Source: Thermotoga sp. SG1 (lineage in GTDB: Bacteria > Thermotogota > Thermotogae > Thermotogales > Thermotogaceae). From it: a stretch of DNA of 64,000 nucleotides. A program made the translations under genes and the position numbers. Below the pieces are notes generated by a model that searched no databases, was not told where the DNA came from, and worked only from the letters and a program-made list of their open reading frames with translations. Shown here piece by piece: positions 52,338-61,669 of the stretch; position 1 is the first letter of the stretch, and each line of letters begins with the position of its first letter. The stretch is from contig NZ_LNDD01000004.1 of NCBI RefSeq assembly GCF_002865985.1, positions 248,001 to 312,000 on the forward strand, given 5' to 3'.

Positions 52338-53676
52338 TCTGTACGAGAAAGAAAAGTACCTGGACGTGTTGAAAAAGCTGTATGAAGAAGGATGGAAGAT
52401 CTGGGCAAGTTCTGGAACGGCAAAGTTCCTGAGAGAGAACGGCATAGATGCAAACGACGTGAGCACCATCACGGGCTTTGAAAACCTCCTCGGTGGGCTG
52501 GTGAAAACGCTGCATCCGGAAATATTCGCGGGGATCCTGGGACCAGAGCCAAGGTGGGATGTGGTCTTCGTGGACCTTTATCCACCACCAGATATCGACA
52601 TAGGCGGTGTGGCCCTTCTTCGAGCAGCGGCGAAGAACTGGAGGAAGGTAAAACCCGCTTTTGACATGGAGACCCTGAAGATTGCCATCGAAAAGGACGA
52701 TGAGGAAACAAGGAAGTATCTTGCCGGAATGACCTTCGCGTTCACCAGCACATACGATTCTGTGAGGGCAAACCAGTTCATTGAAGGAGTGTCTCTTTCT
52801 TTCAGAAGAGAGGATCTTCAGCTGAGATACGGAGAAAATCCGCATGAAAGGGCCTTCGTGTACGGAAAGCCTGCCTTTGAAATTCTCCACGAGGGAAAAA
52901 CCATATCTTTCAACAACATTCTGGACGCAGAGAACGCATGGTTCGTGGCGAAAAACTTGCCAAAAACAGGGGCCGTCGTTGTGAAGCACCAGTCCCCCTG
53001 CGGCGCTGCGATCGGTGAAGACAGAGTGGAAGTCGTGAAAAAGGCCATAGAAGCAGACGAAGAGTCGAGCTTTGGAGGTATCCTTGCCGTGAACTTCGAG
53101 ATGGACGGCGAAGTGGCTTCATCCCTGAAGAAGTACCTCGAAGTGATCGTTGCCCCATCCTTCACGAAAGAGGCCGTCGAGATACTGTCGAAAAAAAAGG
53201 TGAGACTTCTCAAACCACAAGATTACACTCCCACAGCTGGAAAGATGGCCTTTGGGGCTCTTGTTCTGAGCGAAAGGAAGTTCCCAGATGGAGATTTCGA
53301 ACTCGTCGTAGGAGAGCCCCTTTCTGAAAAAGAACTCGAAGACCTGGAGTTTGCCTACAGGGTGGTGGAAGGGGTAAAATCGAACGCCGTCCTCATAGTC
53401 AAAGATGGCGTAACGGTGGGAATAGGAAGCGGGCAGCCTTCAAGAAAGAGAGCCGCCTGGATCGCTACCATGATGGCAAAAGAAAAGGCAAAAGGGGCAA
53501 TAGCAGCTTCCGATGCCTTCTTCCCTTTCCCCGATTCACTGGAGATACTCGCCCAGGCGGGGGTGAAGGCTGTTGTCGCACCTCTTGGATCCATAAGGGA
53601 CGAAGAAGTTCTCTCAAAAGCCAAAGAACTCGGTCTCACCTTCTACAAAGCCCCCAGCAGGGTCTTCAGACACTGA
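52318..53676 (+). CDS. purH: Bifunctional AICAR transformylase/IMP cyclohydrolase
   Basis: 452 residues, last two steps to IMP. TTG at 52318 is chosen: GGAAGGAGGG lies about 7 bases upstream, and it gives MKRILVSLYEKEKYL, matching the 452-residue T. maritima enzyme as I recall. Cyclohydrolase: KIWASSGTAKFLRENG, KTLHPEIFAGIL. Transformylase: LRYGENPHERA, VVVKHQSPCGAAIG, VGIGSGQPSRKRAAW. Short for the family (usually over 500). Overlaps purN by 20 bases. Confidence 0.95.
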   Translation: MKRILVSLYEKEKYLDVLKKLYEEGWKIWASSGTAKFLRENGIDANDVSTITGFENLLGGLVKTLHPEIFAGILGPEPRWDVVFVDLYPPPDIDIGGVALLRAAAKNWRKVKPAFDMETLKIAIEKDDEETRKYLAGMTFAFTSTYDSVRANQFIEGVSLSFRREDLQLRYGENPHERAFVYGKPAFEILHEGKTISFNNILDAENAWFVAKNLPKTGAVVVKHQSPCGAAIGEDRVEVVKKAIEADEESSFGGILAVNFEMDGEVASSLKKYLEVIVAPSFTKEAVEILSKKKVRLLKPQDYTPTAGKMAFGALVLSERKFPDGDFELVVGEPLSEKELEDLEFAYRVVEGVKSNAVLIVKDGVTVGIGSGQPSRKRAAWIATMMAKEKAKGAIAASDAFFPFPDSLEILAQAGVKAVVAPLGSIRDEEVLSKAKELGLTFYKAPSRVFRH

Positions 53677-53688
53677 GAGGTGAAACGT

Positions 53689-54882
53689 ATGAGGGTACAT
53701 GTTCTTGGATCAGGTGGAAGAGAACACGCCATAGGGTGGGCATTCTCCCGGCAGGATTATGAGGTTCACTTTTATCCGGGAAACGCCGGAACAAAAAGAG
53801 ACGGAACGAACCACCCCTACGAAGGAGAAAAGACGATAAGGAGTATACCAGATGAAGACATCATCATACCGGGTTCTGAAGAGTACCTTGTAGAAGGTGT
53901 TGCGAACTGGAGTTCGAACGTCTTTGGACCAGTGAAGGAGGTCGCAAAGCTCGAGGGTTCCAAGGTCTTCGCCAAGCGTTTCATGGAAAAGTACAGTATA
54001 AGAACTGCTCGCTTCGAAGTGGCAGAAACTCCGGAAGAGCTGAAGGAAAAGATAAAGAAGTTTTCCCCTCCGTACGTGATAAAGGCAGACGGTCTGGCAC
54101 GCGGGAAAGGTGTCTTGATCCTTGACTCGGAAGAAGAGGCAATCGAGAAGGGATCCAAGCTTATCACGGGAGAACTCATTAAAGGAGTCAAGGGACCCGT
54201 TGTAATCGATGAATACCTAGAAGGAGAGGAACTTTCCGCCATGGCAATAGTCAACGGAAGAGATTTCGTGATACTTCCCTTCGTCAGAGACTACAAGCGG
54301 CTGCTGGACAACGACAGGGGCCCCAACACGGGTGGTATGGGATCGTGGGGACCTGTGAACGTACCACAGGAGACAATCTCGAAGATAGAGGAACTCTTCG
54401 ATAAGACGCTCTGGGGAGTGGAAAAAGAGGGTTACACCTACCGGGGTTTTCTGTACCTTGGCCTGATGCTACACAACGGTGAGCCTTACATTCTCGAATA
54501 CAACGTGAGACTGGGAGATCCAGAAACCGAGGTGATCGTTGTTCTGAATCCTGAAGCCTTTGTTAACGCCGTTTTGGAAGGATACAAAGGTGGTAAAATG
54601 GAAGCGATCAAACCAAACGGGTTCGCCGTGGACGTGGTTCTTGCATCGAGAGGTTATCCAGACAATCCTGAAAAAGGAAAAGAAATCACGCTTCCAGAAG
54701 ACGGTCTTATCTTCTTTGCGGGAGTGGCTGAAAAAGACGGGAAACTGATAACAGCGGGTGGAAGGGTACTTCATTGCATGGGAACCGGTGTGACCAGAGA
54801 GGAGGCAAGAAGAAAGGCCTACGAACTTGCTGAAAAGGTACAATTCGAAGGAAAAACGTACAGGAGGGATATCGCCTCGTGA
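53689..54882 (+). CDS. purD: Phosphoribosylamine-glycine ligase
   Basis: ATP-grasp GAR synthetase, 397 residues from ATG 53689 (GAGGTG upstream; a GTG at 53680 would give 400). N-terminal HVLGSGGREHAIGWA, ATP-grasp YVIKADGLARGKGVLI, GPNTGGMGSWGPV and LEYNVRLGDPETEVI. Overlaps purM by 4 bases. Confidence 0.95.
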   Translation: MRVHVLGSGGREHAIGWAFSRQDYEVHFYPGNAGTKRDGTNHPYEGEKTIRSIPDEDIIIPGSEEYLVEGVANWSSNVFGPVKEVAKLEGSKVFAKRFMEKYSIRTARFEVAETPEELKEKIKKFSPPYVIKADGLARGKGVLILDSEEEAIEKGSKLITGELIKGVKGPVVIDEYLEGEELSAMAIVNGRDFVILPFVRDYKRLLDNDRGPNTGGMGSWGPVNVPQETISKIEELFDKTLWGVEKEGYTYRGFLYLGLMLHNGEPYILEYNVRLGDPETEVIVVLNPEAFVNAVLEGYKGGKMEAIKPNGFAVDVVLASRGYPDNPEKGKEITLPEDGLIFFAGVAEKDGKLITAGGRVLHCMGTGVTREEARRKAYELAEKVQFEGKTYRRDIAS

Positions 54883-55814
54883 AATATACCTACCGGGACA
54901 CTGGAGTTGATGTTGAAAGGGGAGAAAGCTTCTCCAGAAAGATAAAAAACTCCGTGAAACTGCCGGAGTGGCTTATGAAGGAACCAACGGGATACGCTGC
55001 TGTTCTGAAGATCACAGAACCACCGATCGCTGTCACAGCAGACGGTATTGGAACAAAACTCATCCTCCACAGAAAGTATGGAACTTGGCGTTACGCTGCT
55101 GAAGACCTCGTTGGAATGAACTACAACGATCTGGTCTGTGTTGGTGCAAGACCCGTTGCCTTCCTCGACTACCTCGGTGTGGAAAGGATATCCGAAGAAC
55201 ATGAGCAGTTCATAACAGAACTCGTGAATGTTCTTGAAAGCGTGGGTGTCAAACTGGTCGGCGGAGAAACCGCGGAGATGCCAGATGTTTATCGCGGAGA
55301 CTGGGATGCTGTGGGGTTCGCCGTTGGTGTTCTGGAGAGGAAGATCCCGGTTGATACGATAAGGGAAGGTGACATCATCATCGGAATTCCCTCTTCTGGT
55401 TTTCACTCGAACGGCTGGTCACTCATAAGGAGGATACTGAAAGAGGAAAAGATAGAACCTGAAAGCCTAGATTTCGACCTTCTGAAAGGAACGCGAATAT
55501 ACAGAGAGGTCGTCGATGTATTCGATCGAGTCAAAGGAGTCGCGCATGTAACCGGTGGAGGTATCATCAGAGCCCTAAAGAGAGTGCTTGGAAACCTCAG
55601 GGCACATGTTTCTCTTCCGAAGAGGGATTTTATCGATTGGATCCTGAAGTACGTTGAATTCGAAGAAGCCATAAACACCTTCAACATGGGAATTGGTATG
55701 CTTCTTGTCGTGGAGAAAAAAAATGTAGAGTACGTTCTCGGCAGAGTGGACGGTGTGGTGGTTGGCAGGGTCGATACCGATTGGAAGATCGAGTACGGAG
55801 GTGAGGGGGGATAA
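54879..55814 (+). CDS. purM: Phosphoribosylformylglycinamidine cyclo-ligase
   Basis: AIR synthetase, 311 residues, shorter than the usual ~345. TYRDTGVDVERGESFSRKIKN, AVTADGIGTKLIL, DLVGMNYNDLVCVGARPVAFLDYL, KLVGGETAEMPDVY and GGIIRALKRVLG are conserved. GTG start overlaps the purD stop. Last pur gene of the operon. Confidence 0.95.
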   Translation: MKYTYRDTGVDVERGESFSRKIKNSVKLPEWLMKEPTGYAAVLKITEPPIAVTADGIGTKLILHRKYGTWRYAAEDLVGMNYNDLVCVGARPVAFLDYLGVERISEEHEQFITELVNVLESVGVKLVGGETAEMPDVYRGDWDAVGFAVGVLERKIPVDTIREGDIIIGIPSSGFHSNGWSLIRRILKEEKIEPESLDFDLLKGTRIYREVVDVFDRVKGVAHVTGGGIIRALKRVLGNLRAHVSLPKRDFIDWILKYVEFEEAINTFNMGIGMLLVVEKKNVEYVLGRVDGVVVGRVDTDWKIEYGGEGG

Positions 55815-55816
55815 AC

Positions 55817-56410
55817 GTGTTCGAGGACATCGTAAGGGGTTTTCAGGAACTGATCAGGGACACAAAACTTGCTGTAGTGAGTGTTTTGGCGCTTGTTCTG
55901 GGATTCGTTGTAGAAGTTCTCTACCTTTTCGCCGGAAAGTACGACTTTCTGGATCTTGACTTCTTCGCCATAAAACTCTTCGAAGAAACAATTCTGGCCG
56001 TGCTGATTGGAAGTATCCTTTTGCAGCGAAAGAAAGAGAGGTTTCTCAGTCTACTTGTGTTCAGCGCGTTCTATGGAATGACGATGGGAATAGGCTTTTC
56101 CTTCTTTGTTCTACCAGCTTTTGTGGCTTTCATGTTTCTGTTCTTCGTACCACTTCTTTCTGCAAGGATTGATTCTGCCTCTACTGTTCTGATAGAAAGT
56201 TACAGACTGGTCTTCAAAAGACAAAAAACAGTAGAAGTGTTCCTTGCCGCGGCGATCGTGTTCGTTGTGTGGTTCATACCCATTGCTGGTTCTATAGTAT
56301 CGAACTTTTTGAGAACGGTATTTGTCTACGCTCTTTTCCACTCTCTGGAGGGGATGATGGATGAAACAGCTCAGAGTGACACTGGCTCAGCTCAATCCGA
56401 CTCTTGGTGA
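55817..56410 (+). CDS. Membrane protein of unknown function
   Basis: 197 residues; about five hydrophobic segments (LAVVSVLALVLGFVVEVLYLFAG, AVLIGSILL, FLSLLVFSAFYGMTMGIGFSFFVLPAFVAFMFLFFVPLL, VFLAAAIVFVVWFIPIAGSIV). GTG start two bases after purM; its end overlaps nadE by 50 bases. I do not recognise the family. Linked to purM and nadE by position only. Confidence 0.75.
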   Translation: MFEDIVRGFQELIRDTKLAVVSVLALVLGFVVEVLYLFAGKYDFLDLDFFAIKLFEETILAVLIGSILLQRKKERFLSLLVFSAFYGMTMGIGFSFFVLPAFVAFMFLFFVPLLSARIDSASTVLIESYRLVFKRQKTVEVFLAAAIVFVVWFIPIAGSIVSNFLRTVFVYALFHSLEGMMDETAQSDTGSAQSDSW

Positions 56411-58091
56411 TTTTGAGGGAAATTTGAAAAAGGCGATAGAAGCCCTCAAAATAGCAGAAGAAAGGGGCAGTGATCTTCTTATCTTTCCGGAACTCTTCCT
56501 GCCCGGATATCCTCCGGAGGATCTCATGCTGAGGCTTTCTTTCCTGAGGGAAAACAGGCGATACCTTCTGGAACTTGCTTCACACACGAAAAACTGTGAA
56601 GTGACAGTCCTTGTGGGATTCATTGACAGCGACGAGGACGCGTACAACGCTGCGGCCGTTTTGAAAAACGGAGAAGTGCTCGGAGTCTACAGAAAGATGT
56701 TCCTTCCAAACTACGGCGTTTTCGACGAAAGAAGATACTTCAAGCCAGGAGAAGAACTTCTTGTTTTGAAGATGGACGATGTCAAGATAGGTGTCACCAT
56801 CTGCGAAGACATCTGGAACCCGGTAGAGCCGAGTGCATCCCTGTCCCTCGGAGAAGGGGTACATCTTGTGGCGAATCTTTCTGCTTCACCTTACCACGTG
56901 GGAAAACCTCGACTGAGAAAAGAATACCTCTCGATGAAGGCTTACGACTTCCACACGGCGATAGCCTACTGCAACATGGTGGGTGGACAGGATGAACTCG
57001 TGTTCGATGGAGGAAGCATCGTCGTCGACGCGTCCGGAGAGATGATCAGTTACGGAAAAATCTTCGAAGAGGAAATCATCACGGTGGACCTCGATCTCGA
57101 CGAAAATCTGAGAGTTTCTCTTCTTGACCCAAGAAGAAGGTACATAAGGCCCCAAAACTATCCTGTGAAGATCGTCGATGTGGGAGGGCTTCGCAAAAAG
57201 TCCTCACACTTCGATCCGGTGGTGCATCCGATACCAAAAAGAGAAGAGGAAATGTTCAAAGCACTGGTCACAGGTGTGAGGGACTACGTCAGGAAAAATG
57301 GATTCGAAAAGGTCGTGATCGGTCTCAGCGGAGGAATGGATTCATCCCTTGTTGCGGTCATAGCAACGGAGGCACTGGGAAAGGAGAACGTGAAGGGTGT
57401 TCTCATGCCGTCCATGTACACCTCAAAATCGAGCCTTGAAGACGCTCAAAAGCTTGCAGAAAACCTCGGAATAGAGACGTTCGTCATACCCATCACCGAC
57501 GTGTTCAAGTCGTATCTCGATGCTCTGAAGGAAGTATTCGCTGGAAGAGAACCGGATATAACCGAAGAGAACATCCAAGCGAGGATAAGGGGAAACTACC
57601 TGATGGCGCTCTCTAACAAGTTCGGCTGGCTTGTTCTCACCACAGGAAACAAAAGTGAGCTGGCAACAGGATACGCTACACTCTACGGAGATATGGCGGG
57701 AGGCTTTGCAGTCATAAAGGATGTTTACAAGACGGACGTGTACAAAATAGGCCGGTGGTACAACGAGTGGAAAGGAAAAGAGATAATCCCAGAGAACGTC
57801 TTCGTGAAACCTCCTTCTGCCGAACTCAGGCCAGGCCAGACGGACCAGGAAAAACTTCCACCTTATGAAATTCTTGACGAGATACTGAAACTTTACATAG
57901 AAGAAGGACTGGATCCTGAAGAGATCGCCCTCAAGGGATTCGACAAGAAGATGGTGGTGGAAGTAACCGAGATGGTACGAAAGAACGAATACAAAAGAAA
58001 ACAAGCCGCCATCGGAACGAAGATCTCAACCAGGGCCTTCGGAAAGGACTGGAGGATGCCCATAACAAACAGATTCAAAGAACCTCTCTGA
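56361..58091 (+). CDS. nadE: Glutamine-dependent NAD+ synthetase
   Basis: 576 residues, two domains. Nitrilase-type glutaminase: Glu44 in IFPELFLPGYPPED, Lys112 in RKMFLPNYGVFDE, Cys148 in VTICEDIWNP. NAD synthetase: P-loop VIGLSGGMDSSLVAVIA at about 320, TTGNKSELATGYATLYGDMAGGFAVIKDVYKTD. ATG 56361 after GGAGGGG. Its end runs 17 bases into the converging HAD gene. Confidence 0.95.
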   Translation: MKQLRVTLAQLNPTLGDFEGNLKKAIEALKIAEERGSDLLIFPELFLPGYPPEDLMLRLSFLRENRRYLLELASHTKNCEVTVLVGFIDSDEDAYNAAAVLKNGEVLGVYRKMFLPNYGVFDERRYFKPGEELLVLKMDDVKIGVTICEDIWNPVEPSASLSLGEGVHLVANLSASPYHVGKPRLRKEYLSMKAYDFHTAIAYCNMVGGQDELVFDGGSIVVDASGEMISYGKIFEEEIITVDLDLDENLRVSLLDPRRRYIRPQNYPVKIVDVGGLRKKSSHFDPVVHPIPKREEEMFKALVTGVRDYVRKNGFEKVVIGLSGGMDSSLVAVIATEALGKENVKGVLMPSMYTSKSSLEDAQKLAENLGIETFVIPITDVFKSYLDALKEVFAGREPDITEENIQARIRGNYLMALSNKFGWLVLTTGNKSELATGYATLYGDMAGGFAVIKDVYKTDVYKIGRWYNEWKGKEIIPENVFVKPPSAELRPGQTDQEKLPPYEILDEILKLYIEEGLDPEEIALKGFDKKMVVEVTEMVRKNEYKRKQAAIGTKISTRAFGKDWRMPITNRFKEPL

Positions 58092-58725
58092 GAACTATCA
58101 GGATATCTTCCGGTTTCACCAGTCGTTTTGCACCCGCTTCAAGGAGCGCCTGAGCATCGTTCAGAGAATGGATCACTCCGTAGACTTTCTCTATTCCCGC
58201 CCCAAGAGCGGCCTCTACACCGCTCTTTGAGTCTTCAAAAACAATCACCTCTTTTGGATCCACGTTCAGCTTTTCCAGGGTGACCAGATAGATTTCTGGA
58301 TCTGGTTTTCCCCTTTTCACCTGATCTCCGAATACCATCACATCGAAAAAATCTCTCAGTTTGAGCTTTTCTAGCCTTTCGATTGCCTCTTTCTGCGGAG
58401 TGGAGGTTGCGAGGGCAAGTTTCAGACCCTTTTTCTTCACAAACTCCAGTGCCTTTCTCACTCCTGGGTTTTCCTTCAAAAGATCGGAAAAGACCCGTCT
58501 TTTTCCCTCGTGAACCTTTTTTCTGAAGTTTTCCAGAGAGTCATCTATATCAAGAAGTTCCATCAGAATGGGAAGACCTTCCCTTTCTGGAACTCCCATT
58601 ATCCTCCTGTGGATCTCCTCGGTGTAGGGTTTTCCATAACTTTCGGCGACCCTTCTGTAAGCTTCAAAGTAGAGTGGCTCTGTGTCCATCAGAACTCCAT
58701 CCATGTCGAAAATCACCGCTTCCAT
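58075..58725 (-). CDS. HAD-superfamily hydrolase, beta-phosphoglucomutase-like
   Basis: 216 residues from ATG 58725 (AGGAGGCGG upstream). DxDG motif AVIFDMDGVLMDTEPLYFEAYRR, threonine motif LALATSTPQKEAIERL, lysine and GDxxSGVEAA motif VIVFEDSKSGVEAALGAG. Fits pseudo-sugar phosphatase or beta-phosphoglucomutase; the MSB8 orthologue (TM1254) is annotated alike, as I recall. Convergent with nadE, divergent from aspC. Confidence 0.9.
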   Translation of the reverse strand: MEAVIFDMDGVLMDTEPLYFEAYRRVAESYGKPYTEEIHRRIMGVPEREGLPILMELLDIDDSLENFRKKVHEGKRRVFSDLLKENPGVRKALEFVKKKGLKLALATSTPQKEAIERLEKLKLRDFFDVMVFGDQVKRGKPDPEIYLVTLEKLNVDPKEVIVFEDSKSGVEAALGAGIEKVYGVIHSLNDAQALLEAGAKRLVKPEDILIVLREVL

Positions 58726-58821
58726 CCGACCGCCTCCTTTCACTTCAAAGATAACATAAACAGTTTAAATCGTCTTTTTGTGGTAGTATTAATTATGAAA
58801 ACATGATCAGGAGGGTTCCGG

Positions 58822-59955
58822 ATGATAGCAAAGAGGATTTCAGAGATTCCCATTTCAAGAACTATGGAACTGGACGCAAAAGCCAAGGCACTGATCAAAA
58901 AAGGAGAGGATGTCATAAACCTCACGGCAGGAGAACCTGACTTTCCCACTCCAGAACCTGTTCTTGAAGCAGCAAAGAGTTTCCTGGAAAAGGGACAGAT
59001 AAAGTACACGGACCCTCGAGGTATCTACGAACTGAGAGAAGCCATTGCAAAGAAGATAGGAGAAAAGTACGGAAAGGAAATCTCACCGGATCAGGTGGTT
59101 GTGACAAACGGGGCAAAGCAGGCACTCTTCAACACGTTCATGGCACTGCTCGATCTCGGCGACGAAGTGATAGTGTTCTCCCCTGTCTGGGTGAGTTACA
59201 TTCCACAGATACTTCTTGCTGGAGGCACCGTGAAGGTCGTGGAAACGTTCATGAAGAACGGTTTCCATCCAAGCATTGAAGAAGTGGAAAGACTCCTTGT
59301 TGGAAAAACAAAAGCTGTTCTCATCAACTCACCGAACAATCCTACCGGCATCGTCTACAGCAAATCCTTTCTGGAGGGACTTCTGAAACTTTCTGAGGAG
59401 ATGAATTTTTACATCGTGAGTGATGAGGTTTACGACTCTCTGGTTTACACAGACGACTACACGTCGATACTGGATGTGGCCGAAAACTTCGATCGAGTGG
59501 TGTATATAAACGGATTTTCAAAGTCTCACTCCATGACAGGCTGGAGAGTGGGATATCTGATTTCGAACAAAGAGTTGGTTTCTGCCGTTTCAAAGATTCA
59601 ATCCCACACCACTTCTTGTATCAACACAGTTGCCCAGTATGCCGCTCTCAAAGCCATAGAGGTGGACAACTCCTATATGATTCGAGTCTTCAGAGAAAGA
59701 AGAGACTTTACGGTGGAGCGGTTCAAAAGGATGGGTGTGAAGTTCGTAGAACCACAGGGTGCGTTCTATCTCTTTTTCAAGGTGCCGGGTGATGACGTGG
59801 AGTTCTGTGAGAAACTTCTGGAAGAAAAGAAAGTGGCGTTGGTTCCGGGTTCTTCCTTCCTGAAACCAGGCTTTGTGAGACTATCCTTTGCCATTTCCAC
59901 AGAAAGGCTTGCGGAGGCGCTGGACAGAATTGAAGACTTCCTCAATTCTCGTTGA
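58822..59955 (+). CDS. aspC: Aspartate aminotransferase family, class I
   Basis: 377-residue PLP enzyme. Lysine of the Schiff base in INGFSKSHSMTGWRVGYL; substrate arginine near GFVRLSFA; N-terminal NLTAGEPDFPTPEPVLEAA. AGGAGGG upstream of the ATG. Overlaps the ABC exporter by 26 bases. Specificity among aspartate/aromatic aminotransferases is not certain. Confidence 0.92.
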   Translation: MIAKRISEIPISRTMELDAKAKALIKKGEDVINLTAGEPDFPTPEPVLEAAKSFLEKGQIKYTDPRGIYELREAIAKKIGEKYGKEISPDQVVVTNGAKQALFNTFMALLDLGDEVIVFSPVWVSYIPQILLAGGTVKVVETFMKNGFHPSIEEVERLLVGKTKAVLINSPNNPTGIVYSKSFLEGLLKLSEEMNFYIVSDEVYDSLVYTDDYTSILDVAENFDRVVYINGFSKSHSMTGWRVGYLISNKELVSAVSKIQSHTTSCINTVAQYAALKAIEVDNSYMIRVFRERRDFTVERFKRMGVKFVEPQGAFYLFFKVPGDDVEFCEKLLEEKKVALVPGSSFLKPGFVRLSFAISTERLAEALDRIEDFLNSR

Positions 59956-61669
59956 TTTTCTGAGGAGAAATTGGTACAAATACCTTTTGGGATTTCTGGC
60001 ACTGGTTATGGTAGACCTTCTGCAGGTCTACGTTCCGCGTATCGTCGGAAAGATCGTTGACAGCTTGAACGCCGAGATCATGAACTTCACAGAACTGAAG
60101 ATAATGATCGGCTGGATCATGGCGGCTGCATCCGGGATGTTCCTTGGAAGGTTTCTCTGGAGGTATTTTCTCGGTGGCGCCTCCAGGTATTTTCTCCTTG
60201 AGACCATGAACAAGATGTTCTCCAAGATGCTCAGCCTCACCCCCGGTTTCTTCGACAGGATAAGAAGCGGAGAGCTGATGGCAAGATTCACCAACGATCT
60301 GAGTCTCCTGAGGAGGGTGCTTGGCCAGGGAGCTATTCTACTTTTCGACTCTTTCATCATGGTTCTGATGGTGTTCATCTTCATGATAGGAAACGTGGGA
60401 TGGAAGCTTGCATGGATCAGCTTTGCTCCTCTCCTTCTTCTCGTTCCCGCATCGATGAGCTTTGGAAGATTGATACATAAAAGGGTGACGGATGTTCAGC
60501 GTTCGTTCTCAGAACTATCGGGTTTCACCGAAGAGACGATAAACGGTATCAGAATTGTGAAGAGTTTTTCATCGGAAGACGTGTCGTTCAGGATATTCGA
60601 AGAAAAAGCAAACGTAAACTTCAGGGATACGCTTCGTGCGGTCAAGGTTTCCAGCGTGTTTCGTCCTCTCATCACCCTGATCGCCTCTTCCTCGTTCTTT
60701 CTTGCGCTTCTCTATGGAGGAAGAGCAGTCATAAACGAAAAGATCTCACTCGGAGATTTCATCGCTTTCAATTCCTATCTGGGTATGTTGATATGGCCCA
60801 TGATGGCCTACGGTTTCATGGTGGATCTGTTCCAGAGAGGGAGAGCAGCAATGCATCGTTTAGACACGATCTTCACCGCTCAGCCGGAAGTAAAAGAACC
60901 GGAAAAACCTGTCAGAATAGATCACTTTGAAAGCGTGATTATAAGAGATTTGACCTACAGATATCCTGGAACCGATCGGCCCGTTTTGAAAGACATCAAC
61001 ATGAAGGTGAAGAGAGGAGAGATGATCGGTATCGTTGGAAGTATTGGAAGTGGGAAGACAACGATTGCAAAGCTTCTCATGAAACTGTATCCAGTGGAAA
61101 GGGGAAAAATATTCATAAACGGAGTAGATATAAACGACATCTCTTCAGATGATCTGAGAAGACTTTTCACTCTCGTTCCTCAAGAAACGTTCCTGTTTTC
61201 AGACACGATAAGGAACAACATAACCGTTGGTATGAAAAACGTGGACGAGAAAGAAATCGAGAGGGTGACGAAGCTTGCAGCCGTCTACGAAGACATCATG
61301 AGTTTTCCAAAGGGGTTCGATACCGTCGTTGGTGAACGTGGAGTAACCCTCTCGGGCGGACAGAGACAGAGGATCACGATAGCCAGGGCGTTGATCAGAG
61401 ATTTCGAAGTTTGCATCTTCGATGACTGTCTCTCCGCAGTGGATCCAGAAACAGAAGAAAAGATAATAAGCTCTATAAGGAACAGCATGAAGGGAAAAAC
61501 GATCATCGTGATAACGCACAGGTTGAAGGTCCTGAAAGATGCCGACAGAATATACGTTCTCGACGATGGATTCATCAGAGAAGAAGGAAAACACGAAGAG
61601 CTCTTGAGCAAAAACGGGATCTACAGTAGAATGTACAGGAAACAGCTAATCGAGGGGGGGATGAGATGA
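59930..61669 (+). CDS. ABC exporter half-transporter (membrane plus ATPase domains)
   Basis: 579 residues from TTG 59930 (GGAGG about 12 bases upstream), MKTSSILVDFLRRNWYKYLL. Six-helix membrane domain to about residue 330, then ATPase: Walker A GIVGSIGSGKTTIAKLL, Q-loop LVPQETFLFSDT, signature TLSGGQRQR, Walker B VCIFDDCLSAVD, switch IIVITHRLKVLKD. The residue after the Walker B Asp is Asp rather than the catalytic Glu, suggesting one degenerate site of a heterodimer; no partner gene is adjacent. Overlaps aspC and the next gene. Confidence 0.9.
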   Translation: MKTSSILVDFLRRNWYKYLLGFLALVMVDLLQVYVPRIVGKIVDSLNAEIMNFTELKIMIGWIMAAASGMFLGRFLWRYFLGGASRYFLLETMNKMFSKMLSLTPGFFDRIRSGELMARFTNDLSLLRRVLGQGAILLFDSFIMVLMVFIFMIGNVGWKLAWISFAPLLLLVPASMSFGRLIHKRVTDVQRSFSELSGFTEETINGIRIVKSFSSEDVSFRIFEEKANVNFRDTLRAVKVSSVFRPLITLIASSSFFLALLYGGRAVINEKISLGDFIAFNSYLGMLIWPMMAYGFMVDLFQRGRAAMHRLDTIFTAQPEVKEPEKPVRIDHFESVIIRDLTYRYPGTDRPVLKDINMKVKRGEMIGIVGSIGSGKTTIAKLLMKLYPVERGKIFINGVDINDISSDDLRRLFTLVPQETFLFSDTIRNNITVGMKNVDEKEIERVTKLAAVYEDIMSFPKGFDTVVGERGVTLSGGQRQRITIARALIRDFEVCIFDDCLSAVDPETEEKIISSIRNSMKGKTIIVITHRLKVLKDADRIYVLDDGFIREEGKHEELLSKNGIYSRMYRKQLIEGGMR

